Shown here one piece after another: positions 16,862-25,476 of a stretch of DNA of 64,000 nt. Origin of the DNA: Comamonadaceae bacterium UBA2121 (GTDB taxonomy: Bacteria; Pseudomonadota; Gammaproteobacteria; Burkholderiales; Burkholderiaceae_C). Under the pieces are notes generated by a model. That model ran no database searches. It was not told the DNA's origin and worked only from the letters and a program-made list of their open reading frames with translations. Made by a program: the position numbers and the translations under genes. Each line of letters opens with the position of its first letter. The stretch's first letter is position 1. Location: NCBI GenBank assembly GCA_002331385.1, contig DCYB01000001.1:62001-126000 (forward strand), in the 5' to 3' direction.

Positions 16862-18712
16862 ATGCCTTCAGAGCCACATCAGCACGATTCTTCACAGCCC
16901 TCGAACGACGGCGCCCGCGTGGCGCCGCAAGATTCCTGGCATCACCACTACCAATGGCGCGTGCTCCAGATCGGCGACGACAACGGTCAACGCTTTCTGC
17001 GCACCTGGAGCGCCTGGCAGGACGATCCGCAGCGCCCTCATCTGCTGCATTTCATCGGTTGCATGCCCGAGCGCCTGCAGCCCGACCAGATCAGCGCCGC
17101 AACTCCCGCCGCCCTGCAACCGTTTGCCGCCGCCCTGATCGAGCAATGCTGGGGCCTGCTGCCCGGCGTACACCGCTTGGCATTTGCGCATGGCCGGGTG
17201 CTGCTCACGCTCTATGTGGGCGATCCGCAATCGATGCTGCGTCAGCAAACACCGCAGGCTGACCGCGTGTATCTGCCGGGCCTGCCCGACGCCGGGGCAG
17301 ACGCGCATCTGCTCAAGGCCATTGCGCGCTGCTGCCGACGCGGCACGACGTTCCACACTGCATCGTCCCTCCCCGAACTCAAGGCCCTGTTGAAGCAATG
17401 CGGCTTCGAGCTGCCGGATGCCATCACCCCCCCTGACGCTCCGTTGACGGCGCAATTCAACCCGCGCTGGGAGCCCCGCCCCGTGCGCGATGCGCTGCCC
17501 GATGCGTCCGTGCCGCGCCCCGGCAGTTGCATGGTGATCGGCGCCGGTTTGGCGGGCAGCGCGTGCGCAGCCAGTCTGGCGCGGCGTGGCTGGCGCGTGA
17601 CGGTGCTGGATGCGCGCACTCCCGCAGCGGGCGCTTCCGGTTTACCGGCCGGCGTTTTTGCACCGCATGTGTCGCCAGACGACAGCGTGCTGTCGCGCCT
17701 GTCGCGCGCGGGTGTGCGCACAACGCTGCAAACGCTGGCCGACATGCAGCGCGGCGTGCAATGGGATCACACCGGCGTGCTGGAGCACCGCGTGGATGGC
17801 ACGCCCGGCATTCCAGCCGCATGGTCGGCGGAAGGCAATCCCGGCGCGGATTGGAGCCGCCGCGCCACCGCCGGGCAATGCACCGCCAACGCCGTGTCCG
17901 CCGATGCCATGGCCTGCTGGCATGTGCGCGCAGGCTGGGTGAAGCCGCCCGACCTGATCGCGCACCATCTGACCCATGACCACATCGAGGTCCAGGTTGA
18001 TGCGCCCGTCGCCACCCTGGAACGCGTGGACGCCGATACGCCAGCGCCCCGATGGCGCGCGCTCGACGCGCACGGCAACGTGCTCGCGCAGGCGGACGTG
18101 GTCGTGATCGCGGCGGGCTATGACAGCCGCCCATTACTGCCCGATGATTGGTATTTGCAGGCGCTGCGCGGCCAAATCAGTTGGGGCCTGCATGCCGAGG
18201 CTCCACCCGAGGCGCAGTGGCCCCACGTGCCGCTGAACGGCAACGGCAACCTCGTGCCGCACGTGCCACTGGCCGAGGGCAGCGGCTGGGTGCTGGGTTC
18301 CACGTTTGAGCGCGACGTCACGGCGCTGCCCCCCAGCGCTTCCGACGTCGCTGCCGCGCATGCCGACAATCTGCACAAGCTGCGGGTGCTCGGGCCCTTG
18401 CTCGCGCCGCAGTTGGCCGATCGCTTCGATCAGGCGATCGAGCACATCCAGCAAGCCGGGGCAGCGTCGGCGGGCGATGGCAGCGGTGTGCGCAGTTGGG
18501 GCGCCGTGCGCTTGGCCTCACATGACCGCCTGCCCATCGTCGGGCCGGTCGATGCAAAGCAGCTACCGGGCCTGTGGGCCTGCACGGCCATGGGTTCGCG
18601 CGGTTTGACCCTGTCGGTGCTGTGCGGCGAATTGTTGGCTTCCCGCCTTCACCACGAGCCCGTCGGCATGGATATGCGCCTCGCGCAGGCGCTCAGCAGC
18701 GAGCGCCTTTGA
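16862..18712 (+). CDS. mnmC: MnmC-like tRNA modification FAD oxidase with degenerate methyltransferase half
   Basis: A 616-residue protein matching bifunctional MnmC, which finishes mnm5s2U at the tRNA wobble position. The C-terminal FAD-dependent oxidase (from about residue 222) has an intact dinucleotide motif, VIGAGLAGSACAASLARRGW, and family segments such as GLPAGVFAPHVSPDDS and AMGSRGLTLS. The N-terminal methyltransferase domain is shortened and eroded: where a SAM-binding ETGFGLGLNFL-type motif is expected, residues 37-46 read QIGDDNGQRFL-like sequence, and the catalytic DGFxPxxNPxMW region reads LPGLPDAGADAHL near 138-150. The oxidase may work while methylation is done elsewhere or not at all. 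Confidence 0.85.
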   Translation: MPSEPHQHDSSQPSNDGARVAPQDSWHHHYQWRVLQIGDDNGQRFLRTWSAWQDDPQRPHLLHFIGCMPERLQPDQISAATPAALQPFAAALIEQCWGLLPGVHRLAFAHGRVLLTLYVGDPQSMLRQQTPQADRVYLPGLPDAGADAHLLKAIARCCRRGTTFHTASSLPELKALLKQCGFELPDAITPPDAPLTAQFNPRWEPRPVRDALPDASVPRPGSCMVIGAGLAGSACAASLARRGWRVTVLDARTPAAGASGLPAGVFAPHVSPDDSVLSRLSRAGVRTTLQTLADMQRGVQWDHTGVLEHRVDGTPGIPAAWSAEGNPGADWSRRATAGQCTANAVSADAMACWHVRAGWVKPPDLIAHHLTHDHIEVQVDAPVATLERVDADTPAPRWRALDAHGNVLAQADVVVIAAGYDSRPLLPDDWYLQALRGQISWGLHAEAPPEAQWPHVPLNGNGNLVPHVPLAEGSGWVLGSTFERDVTALPPSASDVAAAHADNLHKLRVLGPLLAPQLADRFDQAIEHIQQAGAASAGDGSGVRSWGAVRLASHDRLPIVGPVDAKQLPGLWACTAMGSRGLTLSVLCGELLASRLHHEPVGMDMRLAQALSSERL

Positions 18713-18739
18713 GCCTTTTCGCCATAGCTGAAATCCGTC

Positions 18740-18805
18740 ATTGGATATGCGCTTTATGCAATTTTCGACATATATGCGTTATTAAATATTCGTTTGAAAT
18801 ATGAA
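18740..18805 (+). promoter_or_regulatory. A/T-rich cysI promoter region with repeated ATATkCGyTT motif
   Basis: Three copies of a motif close to ATATGCGTTT begin at 18745, 18772 and 18786 in an A/T-rich stretch just before cysI. CysB-type regulators bind A/T-rich direct repeats upstream of cys promoters, and a cysB gene is nearby, so this is a candidate activator site. Binding is inferred. Confidence 0.45.
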
Positions 18806-18884
18806 GGAGCACTTTTAAAGTCATGGTCCATGGCGCAGATCAAGCGTCTTTGCTGATTCAACGAACCCGAAGACTAGCCCCACC

Positions 18885-20738
18885 ATGTACCAATACACCG
18901 CATTCGACAAACAATTCATCCAGCTGCGCGCCGAGCAGTTCCGCGACCAGTTGGAGCGCTATCAGGCGGGCAAACTCAGCGAAGACGAGTTCAAGCCCCT
19001 GCGCCTGCAAAACGGCTGGTACGTTCAGCGCTACGCCCCGATGCTGCGCGTGGCCGTGCCCTATGGCGAGCTCTCCAGCCACCAACTGCGCGTGCTGGCG
19101 CGTGTGGCACGCGAGTTCGACCAGCCCGATGCCGCGCTGCTGGCCGAAGCCCAGGCCACACAAGAAAAGCTGGGCGACATTCCGCTCGCCGATGGGCGCC
19201 GCGTCGGCACCCGCCTGAAGTACGGCTACGGCCACTTCACCACGCGCACCAACGTCCAATACAACTGGATTCCGCTCAGCAAGAGCGCCGACGTGATGGA
19301 GCTGCTCGCCTCGGTGCAGTTGCACGGCATCCAGACCAGCGGGAACTGCATTCGCAACATCACCAGCGACGCGCTCGCCGGCATTGCCGATGACGAGATC
19401 GCCGACCCGCGTCCGTTTGCCGAAATCCTGCGCCAGTGGAGCACGCTGCATCCCGAGTTCGCGTTCCTGCCGCGCAAGTTCAAGGTCTCGCTCAATGGCG
19501 CAAAGGAAGACCGCGCCGCGCTCGGCTGGTACGACGTGGGCCTGCAGTTGCTCAAGAACGATGCAGGCGAGTTGGGCTTCCGGGTGCGCGTGGGCGGTGG
19601 CATGGGCCGCACGCCAACCATCAGCCCGGTGCTGCGCGAGTTCCTGCCGTGGAACCAGTTGATGAACTATCTGGAAGCGGTGATCCGCGTCTACAACCGC
19701 TACGGTCGCCGCGACAACCTCTGGAAGGCGCGCATCAAGATCCTCGTGAAGACCGAGGGCCAGAACTACATCGATCAGGTGAACGAAGAGTTCCGCGCCA
19801 TCGTCGAAGACGAAGGTGGCCCGCACACCATCACGCAGGCGGAATACGACCGCGTCGCCGCGAACTTCAAAGAGCCCGAACTCGACCTCACGCCGAGCGA
19901 TGCCGAGGCCGAAACGCTCGCCCTGCTGCGCACCGCGGGCAGCGAAAACAGCGACTTTGGCCGCTGGCTGCACAGCAACGTGCTGCCCCATCGCCTGCCG
20001 CAGTTGCGCGCCGTGGTGCTGTCGTTCAAGCGCGTGGGCCATGCGCCAGGCGACGCCACTGCCGAGCAGATGGACGCCGCCGCCGATCTGGCCGACCAGT
20101 TCTCGCACGGCGAGCTGCGCGTGACGCATGAGCAGAATCTGCTGCTTCCCTGGGTGCGCCGCGACCAGTTGCCCGCGCTCTACAAAGCGGCCAAGGCGCT
20201 GGGTCTGGCCAAGCCAAACATCGGCCTGCTCACCGACATGATTGCCTGCCCCGGTGGCGACTTCTGCTCGCTCGCCAACGCGCGCAGCCTGCCGATTGCC
20301 GAAGCCATCACCGAGCGTTATCAGGATCTGGACGAACTCTGGGATCTGGGCGAAATCGACCTGCACATCAGCGGCTGCATCAACTCCTGCGGCCACCACC
20401 ACAGCGGCCACATCGGCATTCTGGGCGTGGACAAGGATGGCAAGGAGTGGTACCAGATCACCCTGGGCGGCGCAGACGGCACGGAGCTGTCCGGCCCCGC
20501 GCAGCCGGGCAAGATCATCGGCCCTTCGTTCAGCGCAGCGGAAGTGCCCGGCGTGATCGAAGCGCTGCTGGATGTCTACCGCCAACAGCGGGCACCGCTG
20601 TCCGCCCAAACGGCCAAGGGCGCGCATGGCCAGAAGCACGAGAACTTCATCGACACCGTGCGCCGCGTCGGCGTCGAGCCCTTCAAGGCCGCCGCCAACG
20701 GCGCACGCCAGGGCGCTCACGCCACGGCATCCGCCTGA
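18885..20738 (+). CDS. cysI: Assimilatory sulfite reductase hemoprotein (nitrite/sulfite reductase family)
   Basis: A 617-residue siroheme and [4Fe-4S] protein that reduces sulfite to sulfide by six electrons. The metal-ligand cysteines are clear: CPGGDFCSLANARS and, later, HISGCINSCGHHHSGHIG. Substrate-contact arginine and lysine regions (GYGHFTTRTNVQ, IQTSGNCIRNIT) are present. The family branch and the ferredoxin genes about 3 kb downstream suggest a ferredoxin rather than CysJ flavoprotein as donor. It is followed by a DUF934 gene, cysD and cysN on the same strand, so it is an operon for sulfate assimilation, probably under CysB. Confidence 0.93.
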   Translation: MYQYTAFDKQFIQLRAEQFRDQLERYQAGKLSEDEFKPLRLQNGWYVQRYAPMLRVAVPYGELSSHQLRVLARVAREFDQPDAALLAEAQATQEKLGDIPLADGRRVGTRLKYGYGHFTTRTNVQYNWIPLSKSADVMELLASVQLHGIQTSGNCIRNITSDALAGIADDEIADPRPFAEILRQWSTLHPEFAFLPRKFKVSLNGAKEDRAALGWYDVGLQLLKNDAGELGFRVRVGGGMGRTPTISPVLREFLPWNQLMNYLEAVIRVYNRYGRRDNLWKARIKILVKTEGQNYIDQVNEEFRAIVEDEGGPHTITQAEYDRVAANFKEPELDLTPSDAEAETLALLRTAGSENSDFGRWLHSNVLPHRLPQLRAVVLSFKRVGHAPGDATAEQMDAAADLADQFSHGELRVTHEQNLLLPWVRRDQLPALYKAAKALGLAKPNIGLLTDMIACPGGDFCSLANARSLPIAEAITERYQDLDELWDLGEIDLHISGCINSCGHHHSGHIGILGVDKDGKEWYQITLGGADGTELSGPAQPGKIIGPSFSAAEVPGVIEALLDVYRQQRAPLSAQTAKGAHGQKHENFIDTVRRVGVEPFKAAANGARQGAHATASA

Positions 20739-20770
20739 TGTCCTCACCGCACTTGCAGACAAAGAACACC

Positions 20771-21154
20771 ATGAAAATCATTGCCGCCAACGAGCACCCG
20801 CCGGTCGCGCAGGATCAGGCGCACACCATCGCGCTGCCCAACGATGCCGATCCGCTGGCGCTCGATCTGTCGCAGGTCGAACGCATCGATCTGCACTTTC
20901 CCAAATTCACCGACGGACGCGCCTTCAGCCAGGCCCGCCTGCTGCGCCAACGCCGTGGTTTTGAGGGCGAAATCCGCGCCACGGGTGACGTGCTGATCGA
21001 CCAGCTCGTGCAGATGGCCCGCTGCGGCTTTGACGTCGCCGTGCTGCGCGAAGGCGTGGACATAGCCGACGCCAAGCGCCAGTTTGAACGCTTCCACGCC
21101 TTCTATCAGGGCGATGTGAACCAGCCGCTGCCCCACTTTCGCGCAGCCGCTTGA
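20771..21154 (+). CDS. DUF934 protein, sulfite reduction accessory
   Basis: A 127-residue DUF934-family protein. The ATG at 20771 gives the usual start (MKIIAANE) and the conserved core is LSQVERIDLHFPKFTDGRAFSQARLLR followed by GFEGEIRATGDVLIDQLVQMARCGFD. Members are nearly always next to siroheme sulfite reductase genes and are thought to help electron transfer or assembly, though the biochemical role is not settled. It is 32 bases after cysI and 18 bases before cysD. Confidence 0.88.
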   Translation: MKIIAANEHPPVAQDQAHTIALPNDADPLALDLSQVERIDLHFPKFTDGRAFSQARLLRQRRGFEGEIRATGDVLIDQLVQMARCGFDVAVLREGVDIADAKRQFERFHAFYQGDVNQPLPHFRAAA

Positions 21155-21172
21155 GAGAGTGAAGACACGCCC

Positions 21173-22105
21173 ATGAACGCCCGCACCGAACCCGCACTGC
21201 TCACCCAATTGAGCAACCGCCATCTGGATGCGCTGGAGGAAGAAACCATCTTCATCCTGCGCGAAGTCGCCGCCGCATTTGAGCGCCCCGCCCTGCTGTT
21301 CTCGGGCGGCAAGGACTCGCTCGTCATGCTGCGCTGCGCCGAAAAAGGCTTTGGCGCAGGCCGTCTGCCGTATCCGCTGTTGATGATCGACACCGGCCAC
21401 AACTTCCCCGAAGTGACCGACTTCCGCGACCAGCGCGCCCGTGAGCTCGGCGCGGAACTCATCGTGCGCAGCGTCGAAGATTCGATGGCGCGCGGCACGG
21501 TGCGTCTGGCGCACCCCGGCGAATCGCGCAACGTGCACCAGTCGGTCACACTGCTCGAAGCGATTGAAGAATTCCGCTTCGACGCCCTGATCGGCGGCGC
21601 ACGCCGTGACGAAGAAAAAGCCCGCGCCAAGGAGCGCATCTTTTCGCACCGCGACAGCTTCGGCCAGTGGCAGCCCAAAGCGCAGCGGCCCGAGTTGTGG
21701 ACCCTGTTCAACACACGCCTCGCGCCGGGCGAGCACTTCCGCGTCTTCCCGATCAGCAACTGGACCGAGCTGGACGTGTGGCAATACATCGCCCGTGAGC
21801 GCATCGCGCTGCCCTCGATCTACTACACGCACCAGCGCGAAGTGGTCGAACGCAAGGGCCTGCTCGTGCCCGCCACCCCGCTCACGCCACCGCGCGAAGG
21901 TGAGGCAGTGGTCGTGCGCGACGTGCGTTTTCGCACCGTGGGCGACATCACCTGCACCTGCCCGGTGGACAGCACGGCCGCAACGGCGGACGACATCGTG
22001 ATCGAGACGCTGGCCGCCGAAGTCAGCGAGCGCGGCGCCACCCGCATGGACGACAAGACCAGCGAAGCGTCGATGGAAAAGCGCAAGAAGGACGGATATT
22101 TCTGA
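21173..22105 (+). CDS. cysD: Sulfate adenylyltransferase subunit 2 (CysD)
   Basis: A 310-residue ATP sulfurylase catalytic subunit, making APS from sulfate and ATP in complex with the GTPase CysN. The PP-loop SGGKDS is at residues 44-49, followed by family segments LLMIDTGHNFPEV and GGARRDEEKARAKERIFSHR, and NWTELDVWQYI. The C-terminal KRKKDGYF is also typical of CysD. It follows DUF934 directly where many relatives have cysH, and its TGA overlaps the ATG of cysN by one base. Confidence 0.94.
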   Translation: MNARTEPALLTQLSNRHLDALEEETIFILREVAAAFERPALLFSGGKDSLVMLRCAEKGFGAGRLPYPLLMIDTGHNFPEVTDFRDQRARELGAELIVRSVEDSMARGTVRLAHPGESRNVHQSVTLLEAIEEFRFDALIGGARRDEEKARAKERIFSHRDSFGQWQPKAQRPELWTLFNTRLAPGEHFRVFPISNWTELDVWQYIARERIALPSIYYTHQREVVERKGLLVPATPLTPPREGEAVVVRDVRFRTVGDITCTCPVDSTAATADDIVIETLAAEVSERGATRMDDKTSEASMEKRKKDGYF

Positions 22106-23490
22106 TGACCACCGACACCCTCGACGTGACGCCGCAACCCGCTGCCCACGCACAGGACACCACCAGCCAGCCACATGCATCGGCACTGCGCTTCATCACC
22201 TGCGGCAGCGTGGATGATGGCAAGTCCACATTGATTGGCCGCCTGCTGGTGGACACGCGTGCGGTGCTGCAGGACCAGTTCGCCGGCATCACCAAAAGTG
22301 GCGAGACCGACCTCGCACTGCTCACCGATGGCCTGTCTGCCGAGCGCGAGCAAGGCATCACCATCGATGTGGCCTACCGTTATTTCTCGACCGACCAGCG
22401 CAAGTTCATCATTGGCGATGCGCCCGGTCACGAGCAATACACGCGCAACATGGTCACCGCCGCCTCGAGCGCGGACGCAGCCATCGTGCTGGTGGACGCC
22501 ACCAAACTCGATTGGCAGGACCCGCAACTCACGCTGCTGCCGCAAACGCGCCGCCACGCCCTGCTGGTGAACCTGCTGCGTGTGCCGTCGCTGCTGTTCG
22601 CGGTGAACAAGCTGGATGCCGTGGCCGACCCGGCGCTGGCCTTCGCCCACATCCGCAACCAACTCGCCGCGTTCGCGCATGCTGCTGGCATCACCGTGCG
22701 GGCCACGGTGCCGGTGTCGGCGCTCAAGGGTTTCAACGTGGTGGAGGCTGCGCCCGGCTGGGCAGGTTACGACGGCCCCAGCCTGCTGCAAGTACTGCAC
22801 ACACTGCCGTCCACGCCTGCCGATACGGAACTGCCGTTTGCCCTGCCAGTGCAATGGGTGGAAAAGTTTTCTGCCTCCTCCGATACGTCGCAGGGCCGCC
22901 GCGTGTTCTGGGGCCGCGTGGCCGCAGGCCGGATTGCCGCGGGCGACAGCGTCACGCTGCTACCCAGCCAGCAGACCGCCACCGTGGCGCGCGTGCTCGA
23001 TCACGTGCGCCAACCCGCCGATGTAGGCGCCGGATCCAGTGCTGGCATCGTGCTCGACCGCGAAGTGGACGTCTCGCGCGGCGACTGGATCGTGGCCACC
23101 CAGCCAGCGCCTGACAACGCGGTTGCCGACGAAGATGACTTCGGCACGGAACCCAGCCCGTCGGGCGCGTGGTCCGGCCAGCGCGAGTTGCACGCCACGG
23201 TGGCGTGGATGGACGATGAACCGCTGGTGCCGGGCCGCGTCTACCTTGCGCAGCACGGCCACCGTTGGATCAAGGCCAAAGTGCGCCGCGTGGTGCATCG
23301 GCTGAACATCCACACGCTGGCGCAGGAAGCGGCCGAGCAACTGGAGGCCAACGCCATCGGCACGGTCGAATTGCTGCTGCAGGAGCCCACGCCCGCCGCC
23401 GCGTTCGACCGGGCACGAGTGCTCGGCTCGATGATCCTGGTCGACACGGCCAGCCACAAGACTGCGGGAGCGGTTCTGGTGCGCCCATAG
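22105..23490 (+). CDS. cysN: Sulfate adenylyltransferase subunit 1 (CysN)
   Basis: A 461-residue translation-factor-like GTPase that powers ATP sulfurylase. The P-loop GSVDDGKST is at about 34-42, the G2/G3 elements EREQGITIDVAYRYF and GDAPGHEQYTRNM follow, and NKLDAV is the guanine-specificity motif. The protein ends after the beta-barrel domains and has no fused APS kinase (CysC). It is the last gene of the cysI-DUF934-cysD-cysN cluster. Confidence 0.94.
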   Translation: MTTDTLDVTPQPAAHAQDTTSQPHASALRFITCGSVDDGKSTLIGRLLVDTRAVLQDQFAGITKSGETDLALLTDGLSAEREQGITIDVAYRYFSTDQRKFIIGDAPGHEQYTRNMVTAASSADAAIVLVDATKLDWQDPQLTLLPQTRRHALLVNLLRVPSLLFAVNKLDAVADPALAFAHIRNQLAAFAHAAGITVRATVPVSALKGFNVVEAAPGWAGYDGPSLLQVLHTLPSTPADTELPFALPVQWVEKFSASSDTSQGRRVFWGRVAAGRIAAGDSVTLLPSQQTATVARVLDHVRQPADVGAGSSAGIVLDREVDVSRGDWIVATQPAPDNAVADEDDFGTEPSPSGAWSGQRELHATVAWMDDEPLVPGRVYLAQHGHRWIKAKVRRVVHRLNIHTLAQEAAEQLEANAIGTVELLLQEPTPAAAFDRARVLGSMILVDTASHKTAGAVLVRP

Positions 23491-23771
23491 AACTGCTTGA
23501 GGATCGCTTGAGAACCTCTATAGGGCCCTTTGCACCCAACAGATCGGCACCCGACTGGGCGATCGATGCGGGCTGAGGGTCTTTGACAGAGCACAGATAA
23601 AATCACACCCTTTCGCGCAAACACGCACCGGTACGCATGATCGCTGGTCAATTCGTGATCTACAAACGCTCACGATTGCGACAGTTACCGCGTCAAAGCA
23701 AGGGACAGACGCCCCCTGTTGTCGTACAAGCGCCTAAAATCAGGGAATTCCCCAAATAACAATCTCGCCAC
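23491..23771. other. Intergenic region before fdxA
   Basis: About 280 bases between cysN and the ferredoxin gene. It probably holds the fdxA promoter, but I could not fix -35 and -10 boxes with standard spacing, and I see no strong terminator for the cys operon. Confidence 0.4.
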
Positions 23772-24095
23772 ATGACACACGTCGTCACAGAAAACTGTAT
23801 CAAGTGCAAGTACACCGATTGCGTCGATGTCTGCCCCGTTGACTGCTTCCGCGAAGGCCCGAACTTCCTCGTGATCGATCCGGACGAGTGCATCGACTGC
23901 GCCGTCTGCATTCCCGAGTGCCCGGCCAACGCCATCTTTGCCGAGGAAGACCTGCCTGCGGACCAGCTCGCGTACATCAAGATCAATGCCGATCTCACAC
24001 CCAAGTTCAAGAGCATCACCAAGCGCAAGGAAGCGCTGCCCGATGCGGACGAGTGGAACGGCAAGACCGACAAGCTCCAGTATTTGGAAAAGTGA
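23772..24095 (+). CDS. fdxA: 7Fe ferredoxin FdxA
   Basis: A 107-residue ferredoxin of the FdxA type with one [3Fe-4S] and one [4Fe-4S] cluster. The N-terminal cysteine pattern CIKCKYTDCVDVCPVDCF and the second set CIDCAVCIPECPANAI are intact, and the acidic C-terminal tail is the length usual for this family. It is a soluble one-electron carrier. The next gene is a ferredoxin-NADP reductase, so the pair could feed electrons from NADPH to acceptors such as the sulfite reductase upstream; that last link is inference. Confidence 0.95.
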   Translation: MTHVVTENCIKCKYTDCVDVCPVDCFREGPNFLVIDPDECIDCAVCIPECPANAIFAEEDLPADQLAYIKINADLTPKFKSITKRKEALPDADEWNGKTDKLQYLEK

Positions 24096-24149
24096 TCGGC
24101 TGAGTCCACAGGCCACACCCTGTAATGGCACTTCAGATATCCTGATCGC

Positions 24150-25211
24150 ATGGCCGACACCGCTGCTTCCCCTGCCCATGCCAGTCCCGTGGAAACCGAC
24201 GCCGTCGTCATCGGCGCGGGTCCGGTCGGGCTGTTCCAGGTGTTCCAGCTCGGCCTGCAAGGCATTGCCGCGCACCTCGTAGACGCCCTGCCGCATCTGG
24301 GCGGCCAGTGCGCCGAGCTGTATCCCGACAAGCCCATCTACGACATTCCCGGCACCACGGTCTGCACGGGACGCGAACTGGTCGATCAGCTCACCGCACA
24401 AATCGCGCCGTTCAAACCCACGCCGCATCTGGGCGCGCAAGTGGCTCGACTGGAACCACAAACCGATGGTCGCCTACTGCTGGGCCTGTCCAATGGCGTC
24501 ACCCTGTTGGCCCGCACCGTGTTCATCGCCGCTGGCGTGGGCGCATTTGTGCCGCGTACCGTCAAGGCCGATGGCATCGATCCGCTGGTCGGCTCGCAGG
24601 TGTTCTATCACCCCGCCGACGTCAGCGCTGCAACGGGCAAGCACGTCATCGTGCATGGTGGTGACGAGGCCGCCGTGCGCGCTGCCATCGAAGCGGCAGA
24701 CGTTGCCAGCCGCGTCACCCTGCTGCACCGCCGCGACGTATTCCAGGCGCAAGAGAGCGATCTGGCGCAGCTGCAATCCCTGCGCGACGCCGGCCGCATC
24801 CGCGTACTGGCCGCGCAAATCACCGGCGTGGAAACCGACGCCGCTGGCCGATTGGTGGCCTTGCACGTGATGGACGCCAATGGCGACGCGCAGCGCGAAC
24901 CGCTCGATCTGCTGCTGGTCTATCTGGGGATTTCCCCCCGCCTTGGCCCCGTGGCCGACTGGGGTTTTGCGATCGAGCGCAAGCAACTGGTGGTGGACAC
25001 CGCCACTTTCGCCACCAGCCAACCGGGAATCTATGCGGTGGGCGACATCAACACCTATCCCGGCAAGCGCAAGCTGATTCTCTGCGGCTTCCACGAAGCC
25101 ACCCTCGCCGCCTTTGCTGCGGCTGAATACCTCACCGGCGCACCCGTCGCGCTGCAATACACCACCACCAGCACCCGCCTGCACGAGCGGCTGGGAGTGG
25201 AGCATCACTGA
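24150..25211 (+). CDS. Ferredoxin-NADP reductase, thioredoxin-reductase-like type
   Basis: A 353-residue FAD- and NAD(P)H-dependent oxidoreductase. The FAD motif VIGAGPVGLFQVFQLGLQG is near residue 20, and GGQCAELYPDKPIYDIPG is the signature of the TrxR-like ferredoxin-NADP reductases, which lack the CxxC of true thioredoxin reductase. A second nucleotide-binding region (HVIVHGGDEAAVRAAIEA) shows a change from the usual GxGxS to GGDEA. The late GIYAVGDINTYPGKRKLI closes the FAD site. It follows fdxA by 54 bases and likely reduces that ferredoxin. Confidence 0.9.
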   Translation: MADTAASPAHASPVETDAVVIGAGPVGLFQVFQLGLQGIAAHLVDALPHLGGQCAELYPDKPIYDIPGTTVCTGRELVDQLTAQIAPFKPTPHLGAQVARLEPQTDGRLLLGLSNGVTLLARTVFIAAGVGAFVPRTVKADGIDPLVGSQVFYHPADVSAATGKHVIVHGGDEAAVRAAIEAADVASRVTLLHRRDVFQAQESDLAQLQSLRDAGRIRVLAAQITGVETDAAGRLVALHVMDANGDAQREPLDLLLVYLGISPRLGPVADWGFAIERKQLVVDTATFATSQPGIYAVGDINTYPGKRKLILCGFHEATLAAFAAAEYLTGAPVALQYTTTSTRLHERLGVEHH

Positions 25212-25263
25212 CCTGCACGGTCCATTGCTTTTCCCGCTCCAATCAATGGCAGAATCCGCAAGG

Positions 25264-25284
25264 TGACGTAGATCAATTACGTCA
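25264..25284. promoter_or_regulatory. Palindrome just upstream of the cytX riboswitch
   Basis: Perfect 7-base arms TGACGTA and TACGTCA around a 7-base spacer, ending a few bases before the TPP riboswitch. It could be an operator or overlap the promoter. No known regulator is assigned. Confidence 0.4.
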
Positions 25285-25287
25285 TCA

Positions 25288-25372
25288 CGCTAGGGGTGCC
25301 ATGGCCGTCGTCGGTCATGGCTGAGACAACACCCTTTGAACCTGTGAGTTAATCCTCGCGCAGGGAAGCCGC
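25288..25372 (+). promoter_or_regulatory. TPP riboswitch (THI element) upstream of cytX
   Basis: The conserved blocks of the thiamin pyrophosphate riboswitch occur in order: AGGGGTGCC, then GGCTGAGA, ACCCTTTGAACCTG, GTTAAT and CGCGCAGGGAAGC. Binding of TPP should switch off the downstream hydroxymethylpyrimidine transporter gene when thiamin is plentiful. About 100 bases separate the aptamer from the cytX start, room for an expression platform. Confidence 0.95.
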
Positions 25373-25476
25373 GTAGCCCGGATCGCATCAGCCTTTTTCG
25401 CTGCCTCGCACTCCATCGCCAACGGTTCCAGCGCAAGCCATTCGCACACAACAAGAACGAACCGAACGGAGCGCAC

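Noticed and set aside
18858..20762. Minus-strand 634-codon frame over cysI
   Set aside because: Shadow of cysI, without recognisable domains.
20744..22186. Minus-strand 480-codon frame over DUF934 and cysD
   Set aside because: Antisense shadow of genes with clear signatures.
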